Origin: Argyresthia goedartella
Lineage: Eukaryota; Arthropoda; Insecta; Lepidoptera; Argyresthiidae
Assembly (NCBI GenBank): GCA_949825045.1
Contig: OX463820.1
Span: 13,342,501 to 13,406,500 of the forward strand
Direction of reading: 5' to 3'
DNA length: 64,000 bases
A model generated the notes under the pieces. It searched no databases and had not been told where the DNA came from. It saw only the letters and a program-made list of their open reading frames with translations. Position numbers and translations under genes: made by a program. Shown here one piece after another: positions 46,101 through 57,924 of the stretch. The number at the start of each line of letters is the position of its first letter. Position 1 is the first letter of the stretch.

Positions 46101-46959
46101 ACTACATTCTATTACCAGCTCTTTGGGAACCGATCACGGCATTGAATCTGTAGCATACAGTTAAAGAATAAAGACTCTAAGCAGTCTTCAACTTGTACTT
46201 GCGAAGAGTTGTTCAATTAACCTTCCCCAGGTTGATCGTGACACCTGACTGAAGTGGCATAACTCTATTGAAGACTTAATAATCCAAACAGAATCCGTTA
46301 GCTTTACAAGGGAAATTGATATATCAGCCCTAATTAGAGGCAGCTCCTCCGAGACGAATTGAACAGTGCCACTCCCAACGGCATTTACGTGTAGCTTTGC
46401 CAAACGCTCCCGAATGGCCGTTTGATTGAGTAACCTCACCGCAGTGGCCGAATACGTCGTGTGTGCAAATGTACACAATTTGTCGTAAACGCTTCCCTGG
46501 CGGAGTTGGGCGATCCAGTTATGAATGGAGACGCTGAATGGCTCTGACCGCAGACCGCACCGCTACGGTCCTCAGCTGCTATAGTCCTGCATTCCGGCTA
46601 ATTGCACCAACAACCACTGGCTGCTAATATGTAGATCGACACATGTCAGGTGTGTAAAGTCGGTCCAAAATGCCACGGATATTAAGTTAAAAATAAACCT
46701 TACAAAAACTCTGCAAAACGACATGAGCTGCGTGTGGCAATAAATAGCGCTGGGACATAATGAGCTGGCGCTGTGCAATGACATACTGCTGGCATGATGG
46801 CGAATGCCTGCTGTGTTAGATAGAATACACAAACCTGACATTTCAAGAAAGGAGACCAGTCATAATTATTTATCCAACAAATCATATAAAAAAATACTAA
46901 ATTATAAAAACTAAATTTGGTTAGCTCCCCATGATTTACAGGTGATAACCGAATAATTT
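43149..46959. other. No gene recognised
   Basis: Several frames of 60-100 codons (43550-43795, 43814-44089, 45559-45867, 46188-46478) have no recognisable domain. No SINE, LINE or inverted-repeat element was identified. Confidence 0.5.
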
Positions 46960-47207
46960 GACGACCCCAATGGCCGAGTCGGCATTGACCCTGCCTACGA
47001 AGCCAACGATCCCGGGTTCGAGTTCCGGTGGGGGCAAATATTTGTTTATTGAGAACGGATGTTTGTACCCTAGTCATGGTTGTTTGTCTATCTAAGTATA
47101 ATATTTACCTATATAATTGTGTCTATCGTTGTCTAGTACCCAAGATATAGGGAATCCTAGATTGGGGCTAGATCAATGCGTGTAAGTAGTGTCCAAGGTT
47201 TATTATT
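46960..47207 (+). mobile_element. tRNA-derived SINE, family A, copy 3
   Basis: Head GACGACCCCAATGGCCGAGT, B box GGGTTCGAGTTCCGG, body TCGTTGTCTAGTACCCAAGA, end GTGTCCAAGG. Same orientation and near-identical layout to 40192-40444. Confidence 0.9.
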
Positions 47208-50200
47208 TAATTTAAAAAAAGCTAATTTCGGAAAGAAAATTCAGTGAATCCTCTCTTGACTCTTCCGCGGTCAAGTACGCAGTATTCATCTGCTGTAGAG
47301 TCTCGAGTGTCGTTGCAAGAGGCTGTGAAATATGGCACTTAGTGTGAGGGGAGTAATGGGGCCACGCGACCCCACGTGGTAAGCACGCTGGGGAGAGGAG
47401 GTTGTGTGGTAACTAGCTGAGACTCTGTTTCGGTAGACCGACCTTGGATGAAGTCCATGTAGAGTTTTGGGTACAAAAATATATTTTTTGCGAAGCACTT
47501 GAAACCATTATGTAGATCTGGATTTATAGAGTAATATTTATTAAGGAACCACTCACCTCCCATGGTATTTTTTCCGTTATAGGTTTTGAATTTTATTACC
47601 ATTCATAAACGCGATGCCTCGCGCGTAGGAGTGGTGCTGGACCGGACAGGAAAAATCCATCACAAGGAAAAAAGGTACAGCCTTCTGACAGTACAGGCTT
47701 TGAAAAAGTTTATTTTTTGAACTGCTAGTTAAGTTTATAATACACATAGGTATCTAAGATGCTAAAGGTGCACATTCGATTTAGATTTTAATTAGTTTTG
47801 GTATTTAATGAACAAGAAAGGGCATTATGATGTCATACCATATGCGGCATGCTACGCTCTGATTTGAGCCATGCAGTTGAAAAATGCGGTTTCATCAAAC
47901 ATAAATTATAATTTTTAGCGTGGAATCTTTATATATTAAGATTCGATGCTAATTTGAAATAAAGAAGATGATTTGATTTTTGCGAATTCGCGAAGTACCC
48001 AGCAACATACCATCATGTTCAGCACAACTTAACTGCGGGAGAGTGACATCCGAATTCATAACACCATAAACCGTCAACTCAACCCTGCAAAGCGAGTGTA
48101 TTTAATGGGCCCATAAGAAGCCGCACGTTTGTTCAAACCCGAACCCGAACCCCAGCCGACAAATTGCAAACGGAAAATTTACAGTTAAAAGCCGGATGCT
48201 ACATTTAATAGTCGCAATTTCCGATAGTTCTTCTAATGCGATGTGCAGTGGTTGCTGTTTGCACGGTTAATGGCACTCGGTTTTACGATATACAATTGTT
48301 GTACTCGCTAATAAATTGTGTGATTGCGAAAAACCATAATTCTTCCCTGCTGAGTATCATGTGTTGTTTACGAGTGCTGCTGATGCGGAGAGATTTGAAA
48401 GCGCTAATGAATATTGATTGATTCCCTGACCCTGGCGCGGAAAGGTCAAATCTGAGAAGTGACAGTCACTAGGAGATATTAACAATATTAAACAGGCTAT
48501 TGTTATGTTGATGTGACCGATATAAGGTGTTGTGTGGGGTATAAATGGCGCTATCGGTGTTGGTATCAATTAGACCTCAGCGGGCGCCGCGGGTGGTAGC
48601 GGTGGGGGGTGCGGCGCGGGACAGACGACTCTCTCGGCTGCTTTTGTTCCTCTTGTTATGTGGTAAATTAATTGTTGCCCGCAACACGCGGTCTAACCGA
48701 CAGACTGTGCGGACAAGTGGTCTGTTTGGCGCGACTGTTTATTTCAAGGGTTAATTTTGAGTTGAGAAAGACGTCTCTACCGCCGCGGTGGCATTAATTA
48801 GTAGTGCTATAGAAGTCTTCAAAAATATCCTTCTCCGTTGTCAGCCGATCGGAGATAGTCAGGACGCGCTGACGGCTGCGGCCGGCGCCTCTGCCCCCGA
48901 TGACTTGCACTGCGCCGTCATTACGTGCCTCCAACCGGCCGCCAGTCTCTACCTACACTAACAAGCCCGGCTAATGCCGTGAGTTGCAAAACACTCTCTC
49001 GCCCTAAGTCCCACTGGTCCACAAATAAATTTAACCCCTATTTATTTACATTTCAAAGTTAGTATTGCTAACAAAGGGTTCGAACAAATTCTCGGCCCTT
49101 TTCTTTATTGCAGAAGCCGTCTAGTTCGTCTATGATGACATTAATGACTTCCAAATCGGGACGCTGCTTTTAAAATCGAGGGGCAATATGTTACTGTATT
49201 AGTTTCCTAAAGACCGGAGCGTCAGCGGACACCCCCATTAGTTGACGGCGGCGGCTCGACATCAGAGGAGAACAAAAGATTCTTTTTGAGAGCAATCAAA
49301 CTCGGTGAAGTGGCGGTAATCCGTATCATACTTGTACGAGATCGAAGCGTGTCGAAAATGTTTGTTTAAAATAGTAGGAATGACGGCCTGAATCAATGCT
49401 TTTCCACGATTTCTTCACCGTTGAACAAGCTAACTACTACACTCTGTAACTGAATATGTATTAACACCTGCAATAATTATGATGAAAATAAAAAGCGTAA
49501 GAAATACAGCGCAGTGGATGGCTATAAATAATTCATGGTAGGAAAAGTAACACGGCTAAAAACTGTTCATATTCAATCGTTTGTTCGAGGTCGGTGCAAC
49601 TGCTCCACTCTTCGTGGTATCATGATACTTGGTAGAAATGATTAATATTCTTAGATAGCTACTACTATGGAACAACATATACTCCCATGACACAGATATC
49701 GGCTTCAATCCGCCTTACATTTTGTGTGTGCACCAACACGTTTTAGTAATATGGCGTTACAAATCAATGACTCACCTTTCAAGAAAACACAAAATGTGAA
49801 CCTAACTTATTATGGCCACTGGAGAGAAATTGATGCTTTCATAGCTTAACTTGATGCCATTCCTTGATTAGCTTGGTGTTGGTGGACAAACAGCCTGCAC
49901 ACTCTTTGTCCCAATTACCCTCATATGTCGTGTAATGTTGCTAGTTCATAATTGTAACGACTTTTCTGTCATAAAAATATCGTTCATCATTGCAGCATGC
50001 TGTCAGGCATGACAATAACAAATGCTTTTAATAATTTTACTACATTTTAGTACCAAAGGATGATAATGATTCATACAATGATGTCAACCATATTACCAAA
50101 CATTGCGTAACCAATTTTATGCGCTCTACCACATGTAATTGAAGGCCAATAAGTGAATCTTTGTGGCTATTGCTATTAGAATGTCCTACGCTTAGAAATA

Positions 50201-50342
50201 GTCAGCAAATTATTAGGTAAATACTCGTAGATATCGATTAATGAATAGGTACTCGTCCAATCAAATATGCTTGTTAAGCAATAACTAGTCGATTACTCAG
50301 CGATTCTAATTCCTGCACGCTTGATGACTGTACCACTGTAAA
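47208..50342. other. No gene recognised; CG-rich patches
   Basis: GC-rich patches near 48575-48620 and 48850-48950 stand out. AGGTTTTGAATTTTATT at about 47581 repeats a word from 18536. No supported gene. Confidence 0.45.
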
Positions 50343-50776
50343 CATACACTCTAGGCATTACAGATTATGTATGCATACACTCTAGGCATTACAGATTATG
50401 TATGCATACACTCTAGGCATTACAGATTATGTATGCATACACTCTAGGCATTACAGATTATGTATGCATACACTCTAGGCATTACAGATTATGTATGCAT
50501 ACACTCTAGGCATTACAGATTATGTATGCATACACTCTAGGCATTACAGATTATGTATGCATACACTCTAGGCATTACAGATTATGTATGCATACACTCT
50601 AGGCATTACAGATTATGTATGCATACACTCTAGGCATTACAGATTATGTATGCATACACTCTAGGCATTACAGATTATGTATGCATACACTCTAGGCATT
50701 ACAGATTATGTATGCATACACTCTAGGCATTACAGATTATGTATGCATACACTCTAGGCATTACAGATTATGTATG
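50343..50776. repeat. Minisatellite: 14 identical 31-bp units
   Basis: Unit CATACACTCTAGGCATTACA continuing to ATGTATG, repeated 14 times (434 bp) with no difference that I can see. At each junction TGTATGCATACA is a 12-bp palindrome. There are no spacers. Perfect homogeneity implies very recent expansion, or possibly assembly-assisted copy number. Confidence 0.95.
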
Positions 50777-50940
50777 CAAGTTTGATTGTAAAGGTTGCAA
50801 CTTCATAGAGCTAATAAAAGCTATTAAAACCGGACATGGGACATTTACTTGTAAATCACAACAGTACGGCTAGTAAACGTGAAATACGTCCTATACGGAA
50901 TCCGGAAGAAAGTCTTAAACTTGACATGCATATATATATA

Positions 50941-52132
50941 CATAGGGCGCACTGTAAGTTTCCGGAACTGGCCACTTACATAAACAATATTTAAAAATTT
51001 ATTGCAACATTTGAAAATAGAACTCTTTGGCTGTAGAATGCAGTTTGTTTCATCTGACTGCCTTTTGTTTTTACCTTGTGGCGCCATTTAAAAAATTGTG
51101 TGTCTGCATCAACATGGATTTAACTCGGGAAAATTTTCGTAGTATGATTTTCTACGATTTTAAGTGTAATTTGACAGCTCAACAGAGCATCGCTCGGCTT
51201 GAAACAGCTTTTGGCAATGAAGCACCATGCAAGACAACTGTTTATAGCTGGTTTGCAGAATTCAAGCGTGGTCGTATCAATCTCAGTGACGAATCTCGCG
51301 ATGGTCGGCCGTCCACCGCTGTGACCAACAAAAACATCGATGCTGTGCGCCGTATGATTGAAACAGACAGGCATGTGACCTACCATGGAATTCGCGCATC
51401 CTTAGAAATAGGCATGAGTCAAATACAATTAATCCTACACAAACATTTGGGTGTGAGAAAGCTGTGCTCGCGGTGGATCCCACACAACTTGACCGAGGCT
51501 CAAAAAACGGACCGCGTCACTTGGTGCAGTGCCATGCTTACCAGATTCAACGAAGGTGCGTCAAATTTGGTGTGGGACATAGTAACAGGTGACGAAACAT
51601 GGATTTATTGCTACGATCCCAAAACAAAGCAGCAATCGAGCGTATGGGTCTTTCAAGATGAGCCGAAACCAACCAAAGTGGCGCGCATGAAAAGTGCATC
51701 TAAGCGGATGATTGCTTCATTTTTTAATAAAACTGGACACGTGGCTACTGTTGCTTTAGAGAATCGTCGTACAGTGAATAGTGACTGGTACACGACCATT
51801 TGTTTGCCGGAAGTTATTGACGAACTCCGTAAAAATAACCGAACTCATGAGTCATCCTGCATACAGTCCCGACCTGGCACCTTGTGACTTTTTTCTGTTC
51901 CCAAAAATTAAGAACCAATTACGCGGTCAACGATTTTCATCACCAGAGAGTATGAAAAACACGTTTCAGAGGTCACCACAGAGGAGTGGCACAAAAGTTT
52001 TCAAAACTGGTTTCATCGAATGAAAAAGTGCATAGACGCCAAGGGAGATTATTTTGAAAAACAATAAATTAATTTTGTACCTTTAATAGTATTTTTTCAT
52101 ATTCATTCCGGAAACTTACAGTGCGCCCCACG
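50941..52132 (+). mobile_element. mariner transposon, internally deleted
   Basis: 1192 bp between TA dinucleotides (50939-50940 and 52133-52134) in a TA-rich target. The terminal inverted repeats share 23 exact bases (GGGCGCACTGTAAGTTTCCGG...), with two mismatches in the outer four. Slightly shorter than the usual 1.3 kb because of a coding deletion. Confidence 0.92.
51114..52067 (+). pseudogene. mariner transposase, frameshifted, second catalytic Asp deleted
   Basis: The start is taken at 51114 (MDLTRENFR), as in related transposases, not at the earlier in-frame codon. The N-terminal helix-turn-helix region is intact, followed by the linker motif WIPHNLTEAQK and the first catalytic aspartate in VTGDETW. 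After DELRKNNR, near 51842, the sequence jumps in another frame to ELMSHPAYSPDLAPCDFFLF, which holds the third aspartate. About 25-30 codons, including the usual HHDN second aspartate, are gone. A further frame change near 51950 precedes EEWHKSFQNWF and the stop at 52065-52067. The copy cannot encode an active D,D34D enzyme but keeps both ends, so it could be moved in trans. Confidence 0.92.
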
Positions 52133-52334
52133 TATATTTTATATATGTTCTATAATATTCAAATAGGAACACGTTGAAAATCATTTTTCTTCTTGAGAAA
52201 ACCAGCAAAGGATAACATTTTGTTTATAAATTTATATACACAACAATCTATGGATGTATTTTGATAGCACTTGTAGTTTTAAAATGATGCTAACATTCAT
52301 TGGTGTAAGCGAGGATAATGGAACATTAACTCAA

Positions 52335-52690
52335 TGATATCCAAAGCCCTTAAAGGGTATGGCCTGAAAAACTATTGGACCTGGACGTCATTCAGTAGGT
52401 ATTACTCTACCAGATGAAACACCAGAGGTGGCCTTGCCGGACCTGGATATAGCTATCACTAGATAATTTATAAGCCCATGTGAAAAATCACTATATTCAA
52501 GTTGATATTCAAAGCCCTATGGGTTATGACCCGAAAAACTTTTGAACCTGGAAGTTATTCTTGAACATGGAATAGGGACTCCTCTACCGAATAAGGTACC
52601 GTGAATGCCCTCGCCAGACCTGGAATTAGCAATCAGTAGAGGATTTGTATGCCTAACTAGAAAATCAACTCAACTAAGTTGATATTCAAA
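52335..52690. repeat. Diverged tandem repeat, about 170-bp unit
   Basis: TGATATCCAAAGCCC at 52335, TGATATTCAAAGCCC at 52503 and TGATATTCAAA at 52680 start two full units and a stub (periods 168 and 177). Both units carry GAAAAACT-TTG-ACCTGGA and CTCTACC words. Satellite-like. Confidence 0.75.
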
Positions 52691-52844
52691 AAAGAAATAA
52701 GAAACTGATATAAATTATTATAGGTATGCAAATGATAAGTATATACGGAACTTAATTACAAGCTTTTTATTTATCTGTCAAAATATCTGCTTTTTATTTA
52801 TCTGCCTGCTTTCCCAATTTTAGTTTTAAATTATTAGTTTTTTG

Positions 52845-53154
52845 TCCGTAGAAGAGATCCATAGAAGAACCAAAGTTGCTGACATAGCCCGTAGGATAAG
52901 CAAGCTGAAGTGGCAATGGGCAGGCCACATAGCGCGAAGATCGGATGGCCGATGGGGCAAAAAGGTCCTTGAATGGAGACCACGTACTGGCAAGCGCAGT
53001 GTGGGTCGGCCACCTACGAGATGGACCGACGACCTGGTGAGGATCGCTGGATCTCGTTGGATGCAGGTGGTTACGGACCGGTCACGCTGGAGTGCGATTG
53101 GAGAGGCCTATGTTCAGCAGTGGACATTAACAGGCTGAAATGATGATGATGATG
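52845..53154 (+). mobile_element. RTE-clade LINE, second 5'-truncated copy
   Basis: 310 bp flanked by the 10-bp duplication AGTTTTTTGT (52835-52844 and 53155-53164). It encodes the last about 95 residues of the RTE C-terminal domain (KLKWQWAGHIARR...EAYVQQWTLTG) and ends in the same (ATG)n tail. Only a handful of base differences from 39808-40113. Confidence 0.93.
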
Positions 53155-53325
53155 AGTTTTTTGTTTACAATTTCAATTTACAATATTAACTTAATTTTGC
53201 ATGTGTTCGAAATAACGGCCTTTTGAAGTAGTGTAAATGTGGATGGATGTGCATTATTTTTAAGCATGAGTGTAATGAATTAGGAATGACGCCGGTGGTA
53301 GATATTATTATGGGCACTGTTTTAA

Positions 53326-55080
53326 TACAAATACAAATTCAAAAATGTTTATTTGTTCATCATTGTTTGTAACTAGGTTTCATATTATTTACAGTGTTTC
53401 AAATGATGGTACCCAGTAGTACTGGGTGTACAAATATTAACTTTATTATACAACATCTTAAATCTAAACATATTTAGAGAAGTGGACATATTTACAATTT
53501 AAATCAGTATCAGTATAAGTATTTTATTGTAGTTTTATTTTATGACAATGGGTATACTAGTATTGCAATGCCACACCGCTTCACACACCGTGGGCTAAGA
53601 CGAGAAAGAAACTGTAAGAAAACTCAATCCAGCCCATTTACTTCGACGATTATTTGTTGAGTAATCTGTTATTTGTTATTAAAGTATTCATTGATACCAT
53701 AGTATATTTTATGTTTTAAGATTTAAGTAGCCGTAATTCTGAAGAAAAAAAAGTCCACAGTTTTGCATTTGGTAATAGGTTAAGTCTTTTTATGGCGGCA
53801 TAGGAAACGCTATTTCTATATAACACGCATTTAGGAGAAGGAAATACTATATGGTTTTTATTACGTAGATTTATTGTGTGAATTGCGCTTAGTTCTATAA
53901 AACGTTTAGGATGGTTTTTCTTAACGAACATTAAGCACTCTAGGATAAGTATTGATGGAAAAGTTAGAATGTCTAATTTTTTAAAGTAGGGTTTGCAGAT
54001 TTCCTTTTTTTTAATGCCAGCCATGGCCCTAATACATGTTTTCTGAAACCTAAATATTTGTCCCTATCAGTAGAATTTCCGAAAAAGATGATACCGTAAT
54101 TGAGGATATAATGCACATATCCTAAATATGCAGTAACAGCTGTCTCTGTCGTCGCAATCTGCGTTAATCTTCTTAGAGGGTAAACAAAGCTGTTTATCTT
54201 ACAGCACAGTTGTTCTGTGCAGTTTCCATCCGCAGTGTTGGTCTAGGTGCAATCCGAGGAATTTTATTGTTTGTAATATTTCTACGTTATTGTTATCATA
54301 GTTTGTTTAGTTTCGGTGGGTTTGCTTGTGGTTGATGAAATTGCATAATTTTAGTTTATTGTAGGTTAATTTTTAGATAGTTATTCTGAAGCCATTCGAT
54401 AAGCCCATTCATTGAATTGTTTATATCTAGTTCGAAGTTTATGTAAGTGTACATTTTATGACAACGTCCGCAAACAAAACTGTAGGATGTGGAACATTTT
54501 CTGGCAGGTCATTTATATAGGCTAGGAACAGGAGAGACCCCAAGATACTCCCCTGTGGTACTCCGTAGTCTAGAGCCCTAATATTGGACGAGTGGTTTTA
54601 TTTTGTTCCCATTTTATCTATACTATTGATAATGCAAAACTGTTTTTTATTTGCTAAGTACGAATTTAATAGATTTTGTGTTGGACCAAAACTTTCGAGT
54701 TTTTTCAGCAATAGTTTGTGGTCTACGAAATCGAAAGCCTTAATCATGTCCATGAAGATCACTGAGACATGTTGTCTATTGTTGATAATGTCATACACAT
54801 GTTATAAGAGGTCATATATCGCTAATATTGTGGACTTATTTTTTATAAAGGCATTCTGTTCATCTACGAATATGTTGTGCGCTTCTAGAAAGGAATTTAG
54901 TCTGTTATGTACTGCCTGTTCAAAGATTTTAGTGACGTTTTTTTATCTCCAGCTTTTTGAATAGATTTGATAACAGAAGTTTTAAGTCGATCTGGATAAG
55001 TGCCTTGTTTCACATATTTATAAAGTACGATAGTTCGGCGGCCAAGATTTTGTTTATATTTTTTTATTTCTATTCTATAA
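53326..55080 (-). pseudogene. Decayed jockey-type LINE (RT domain, minus strand)
   Basis: On the minus strand, read from about 55040: ILAAELSYFI, KTSVIKSIQKAG, LSKIFEQAVHNRL, NAFIKNKST, then FMDMIKAFDFVDHKLLLKKL (RT A block, intact Asp), and near 54560 DYGVPQGSILGSLLFL. The C-terminal frame 53716-54024 reads ILTFPSILILECLMFVKKN. The 3' end (53326-53450) matches a solo 3' fragment at 22590-22692. Frames are broken in several places. The FADD box region appears degraded. Confidence 0.85.
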
Positions 55081-55129
55081 CTATGCTAGCAAAGATGTCT
55101 TTTTAGATTTTATTACCATTCTTTATCGA

Positions 55130-55365
55130 GTACAAGCTTTTGTTAGTAATTGTTATGAAGGTTCTGGCAGAATATCAGCGTAGCAGACCATCTGCAACAT
55201 TTTGCTTAGCCAATGCCTTTTCTCTTTTTACAATGTTTTGTTTATGTGTTGTATATTATTAACATTGTTAATATTAATCATAAATTTACTTAGTGTCTAA
55301 TTTAAATGACGGTTGTAAACTTGTATCAAGGAATAAAGTGACCATCTATCTATCATGTCATTGAG
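55130..55365 (+). mobile_element. Possible LINE 3' end with (CTAT)n tail
   Basis: AATAAAGTGACCATCTATCTATC at 55332-55354 looks like a poly(A)-signal followed by the microsatellite tail of a CR1/L2-like 3' end. No coding part is attached. Confidence 0.3.
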
Positions 55366-55387
55366 GAATTCTAGAAAGACATAATAG

Positions 55388-55410
55388 TATATATATATAT
55401 ATATATATAT
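55388..55410. repeat. (TA)n microsatellite
   Basis: Uninterrupted TA/AT run next to the LINE fragment at 55437. Confidence 0.9.
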
Positions 55411-55436
55411 AATAACATATAGACGAATATTAAATT

Positions 55437-55535
55437 AAATAAAAATGTTCCTTTAGGTCGCCGCCGCCGTCGAGTGGCAGGGTGCCCACAATGCTGTCAC
55501 CATTACCTCGCTGTACGGCCAAAGTTAGTAGTGGA
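55437..55535 (-). mobile_element. 3' end of the same LINE family as 62740-63697
   Basis: The minus strand encodes LAVQRGNGDSIVGTLPL and KEHFYLI before a stop. It matches the C-terminus at 63470-63558 (LAIQRGNAASMLSTLP, KDIFI). Severely 5' truncated. Confidence 0.8.
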
Positions 55536-56077
55536 GTTGCAGGGTAATTTTGAATTGCGAAAAATGACAATGTTTTGTGTGGTAATAGTTCTAGCATGCG
55601 GACATTCCAGAGATGTACATCTCTGTACATAATATTTCGTTGTCAGCAACCGCCACATCGGTATTATTTTATCGGCATGGACAACATGAAAGTTATGTCT
55701 CTTGGCCTAGTCCGTGCCCCACTAATTACGGATTCACGTGTAACTGTTCAAAATTAACATCGTTAACGATCCATTTGCGGTCTGCGCAGGAAACGGTGCG
55801 ATCGCTTGTGGTCGGTGTACCCGATACGTTTTTCTGCGCTTGCGCCTGGACTAGTACAGCATGGCCCGTGTGGCGAATACTGAGTTAGTTTCATTAAACC
55901 GCATGCATGGCAAGTTACGCTGACTAGTCGAACGGTGCCACTGGATTGGAGTTCACCACGCGAGGACGTGAGGTACAAGTCGAAGGAGTTACTGTAGAGT
56001 GCAGAAATAGCTAAGAAAATAAGTATGTACGCACAAACTTGCACACTTTGTGCGTACATATAAGGATGGTATTATAT
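55536..56077. other. No gene recognised
   Basis: Short overlapping frames without known domains. A small inverted pair around AGATGTACATCTCTGTACAT (55613-55632) is present. Confidence 0.5.
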
Positions 56078-56290
56078 TATGGGGAATTATAAAACGATCG
56101 AATAAAAAACTAATTGAGCGAATGATCACTGAGCGAATGACCATGAACAGCGGAAATACTTGAAACGAGCGAAAAAAAGACTGAATTGAGCATTTTCTTT
56201 CTGATAATAATAAAATCCAGAACGAGCTTACATAAAGGGGCATTTCAGAAATTAAAATTCTAGCTGTGCGACCAAATTACTAAGTGAGCG
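56078..56290 (+). repeat. Dispersed repeat, partner of 34896-35030
   Basis: AATAAAAAACTAATTGAGCG, AATGACCATGAACAGCGGAA and AGACTGAATTGAGC match 34896-34980, with a small internal duplication of the GAGCGAATGA word. The stem-loop cassette is absent here. Confidence 0.7.
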
Positions 56291-56370
56291 ACTAGAATAG
56301 GGCAACTTCAATAACGGAACACAGAAAGACAAATTTGGGTAGAATAGGTTATTGTGGCCTAATTTCAATG

Positions 56371-56620
56371 GCTAGTATTTAATCGCACATCAAATATACT
56401 GATTTGCACAGCAAAAATCCATTAAATTTGCTGCGGCAGCTTAGGTGAAGGGTAAAGGGGGTGAGCGAAGCGAAACCCCCTTTACCTTCATGTTAGGTTC
56501 AACATGTAAGAACAACAAAAAATACTTAAAACATAGACTTTTAAGTACTCATTAAATATTTTAAACATAAAAAGTGTTTTTGCTGCGCAAATCAGTAATT
56601 TGATGTGCGATTAAATACCA
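56371..56620 (+). mobile_element. MITE family B, copy 3, with stem-loop core
   Basis: Ends GCTAGTATTTAATCGCACAT and, inverted at the right, ATGTGCGATTAAATACCA. Cassette at 56447-56489 (GAAGGGTAAAGGGGG against CCCCCTTTACCTTC, one bulged base). It lies 80 bp from the 56078 repeat. That repeat's cousin at 34896 carries the same core itself. Confidence 0.85.
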
Positions 56621-57119
56621 CCCTTTACTTTTTCTTTTTTGTGATTCTCGTGTAGTTTCATGTGTCATTCCGGTCATTGTTTTTATTTTTCTTGTAATTG
56701 TAAGTAAATGTAATTGGAGCGTAGCGGAGAAGAGCGTATGCAAAGAATAGCTTCTTATTTTGTCTTTTAAGTAACTTAAATTAATGTTTGTAAGTTGCTG
56801 ATCTGTTGATTTCTCGTCACTTAAATAAATAAAAACGTCGTTAAATAAAAACTATACGCCAGAAATGCATCTTTAGCTTTAATTCTAGGCTAAACTAGAC
56901 AACATAAAAATGTAGGATAAATATATGTTATAAAAGGTCTATTAGAGATAAGAATGGACTTTTAAAATTACCGGATATCTGTTATATTTAATACTTAAAA
57001 ATATTTTTCGCAATGCATAATATTGAAATAGAAAATATAATTTGAATAATAATGCAACTAAATGAACAAGCGCTCGGAGACGAAATCAGTTTTCTATATG
57101 AAACTTACACGCAAAAATA

Positions 57120-57540
57120 GGTAAAAAAACCGGTCTAGTGCGAGTCTAAATCGCGCACGAAGGGTTCCGTACCACCGTTCAATGGAAGCGATGGTTTGGA
57201 GTGAATAGTTTGGATTTTACACAGCAAAATATTGTTTACAAAGTTATTGGTGCGGTTACTTTCACACTCCATGTACGTAACCAGGTGCATCCATAAGTTT
57301 GTATGTGGTATTGAAAGAATTGTTGTATGGGAGCCCCCTTAAATATTTCTTTTATCCTGTTTTTTAGTATTTGTTGTTATAGCGGCAACAGAAATACATA
57401 ATCTGTGAAAATTTCAACTCTCTAGCTAGCTAGGTTCTTGAGATACAGCCTGGTGACAGACGGACGGACGGACGGACGGACGGACAGCGAAGTCTTAGTA
57501 ATAGGGTCCCGTTTGGAACCCTTCGGGTACGGAACCCTCA
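57120..57540. mobile_element. Interspersed repeat with (GGAC)n, GGTTCCGTACC ends
   Basis: AGGGTTCCGTACC at 57161 mirrors GGGTACGGAACCCT at 57525. The right half holds CAGACGGACGGACGGACGGA and AAGTCTTAGTAATAGGGTCC. Such repeats are abundant in Lepidoptera (recalled knowledge). Related to 38355-39195. Confidence 0.75.
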
Positions 57541-57924
57541 AAAGGAAAAATTTTTGGTTGTTTTATTTTATTTTTAATGTTATTATTACGGGAGTTTAGT
57601 AATATTTTCTATAATTTTCTTGGTCTCGGAGCTCGGGCTGCCCCGCGAGGCTCTGCGCGGGAGCATGCGTCAGTCTGCTTCGACGCGATGCGACGGGTAT
57701 TTGTTTTCTTTGTCTAATTCTCAATGCCATTGGCCTATGTTCAGCCCTTAACTAACGTCTCACATCTACCGTAAACTACCTACCTGCCAAATTAGAGCGG
57801 TATATAGTTTTTATGTCCATACAAAGTTCACCCCCCACCCACCTCGGCTTAGCGGGGAAAAAATTGTAAAATCAATGGCTTCGTTGACGTCTCATACCTA
57901 TAAACTACCTAAATAAAGCAAAAA
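57541..57924. other. No gene recognised; repeated non-coding words
   Basis: ACGTCTCACATCTACCGTAA and ACGTCTCATACCTATAAACT, each followed by ACTACCTA, recur about 135 bp apart, suggesting an old local duplication. Confidence 0.4.

Noticed and set aside
50343..50776. Regular 31-bp repeats resembling a CRISPR array
   Set aside because: Units are contiguous with no spacers, and the window is clearly eukaryotic.
54584..54964. 126-codon plus-strand frame
   Set aside because: Antisense to the jockey LINE RT block, whose minus frame carries the recognisable motifs.
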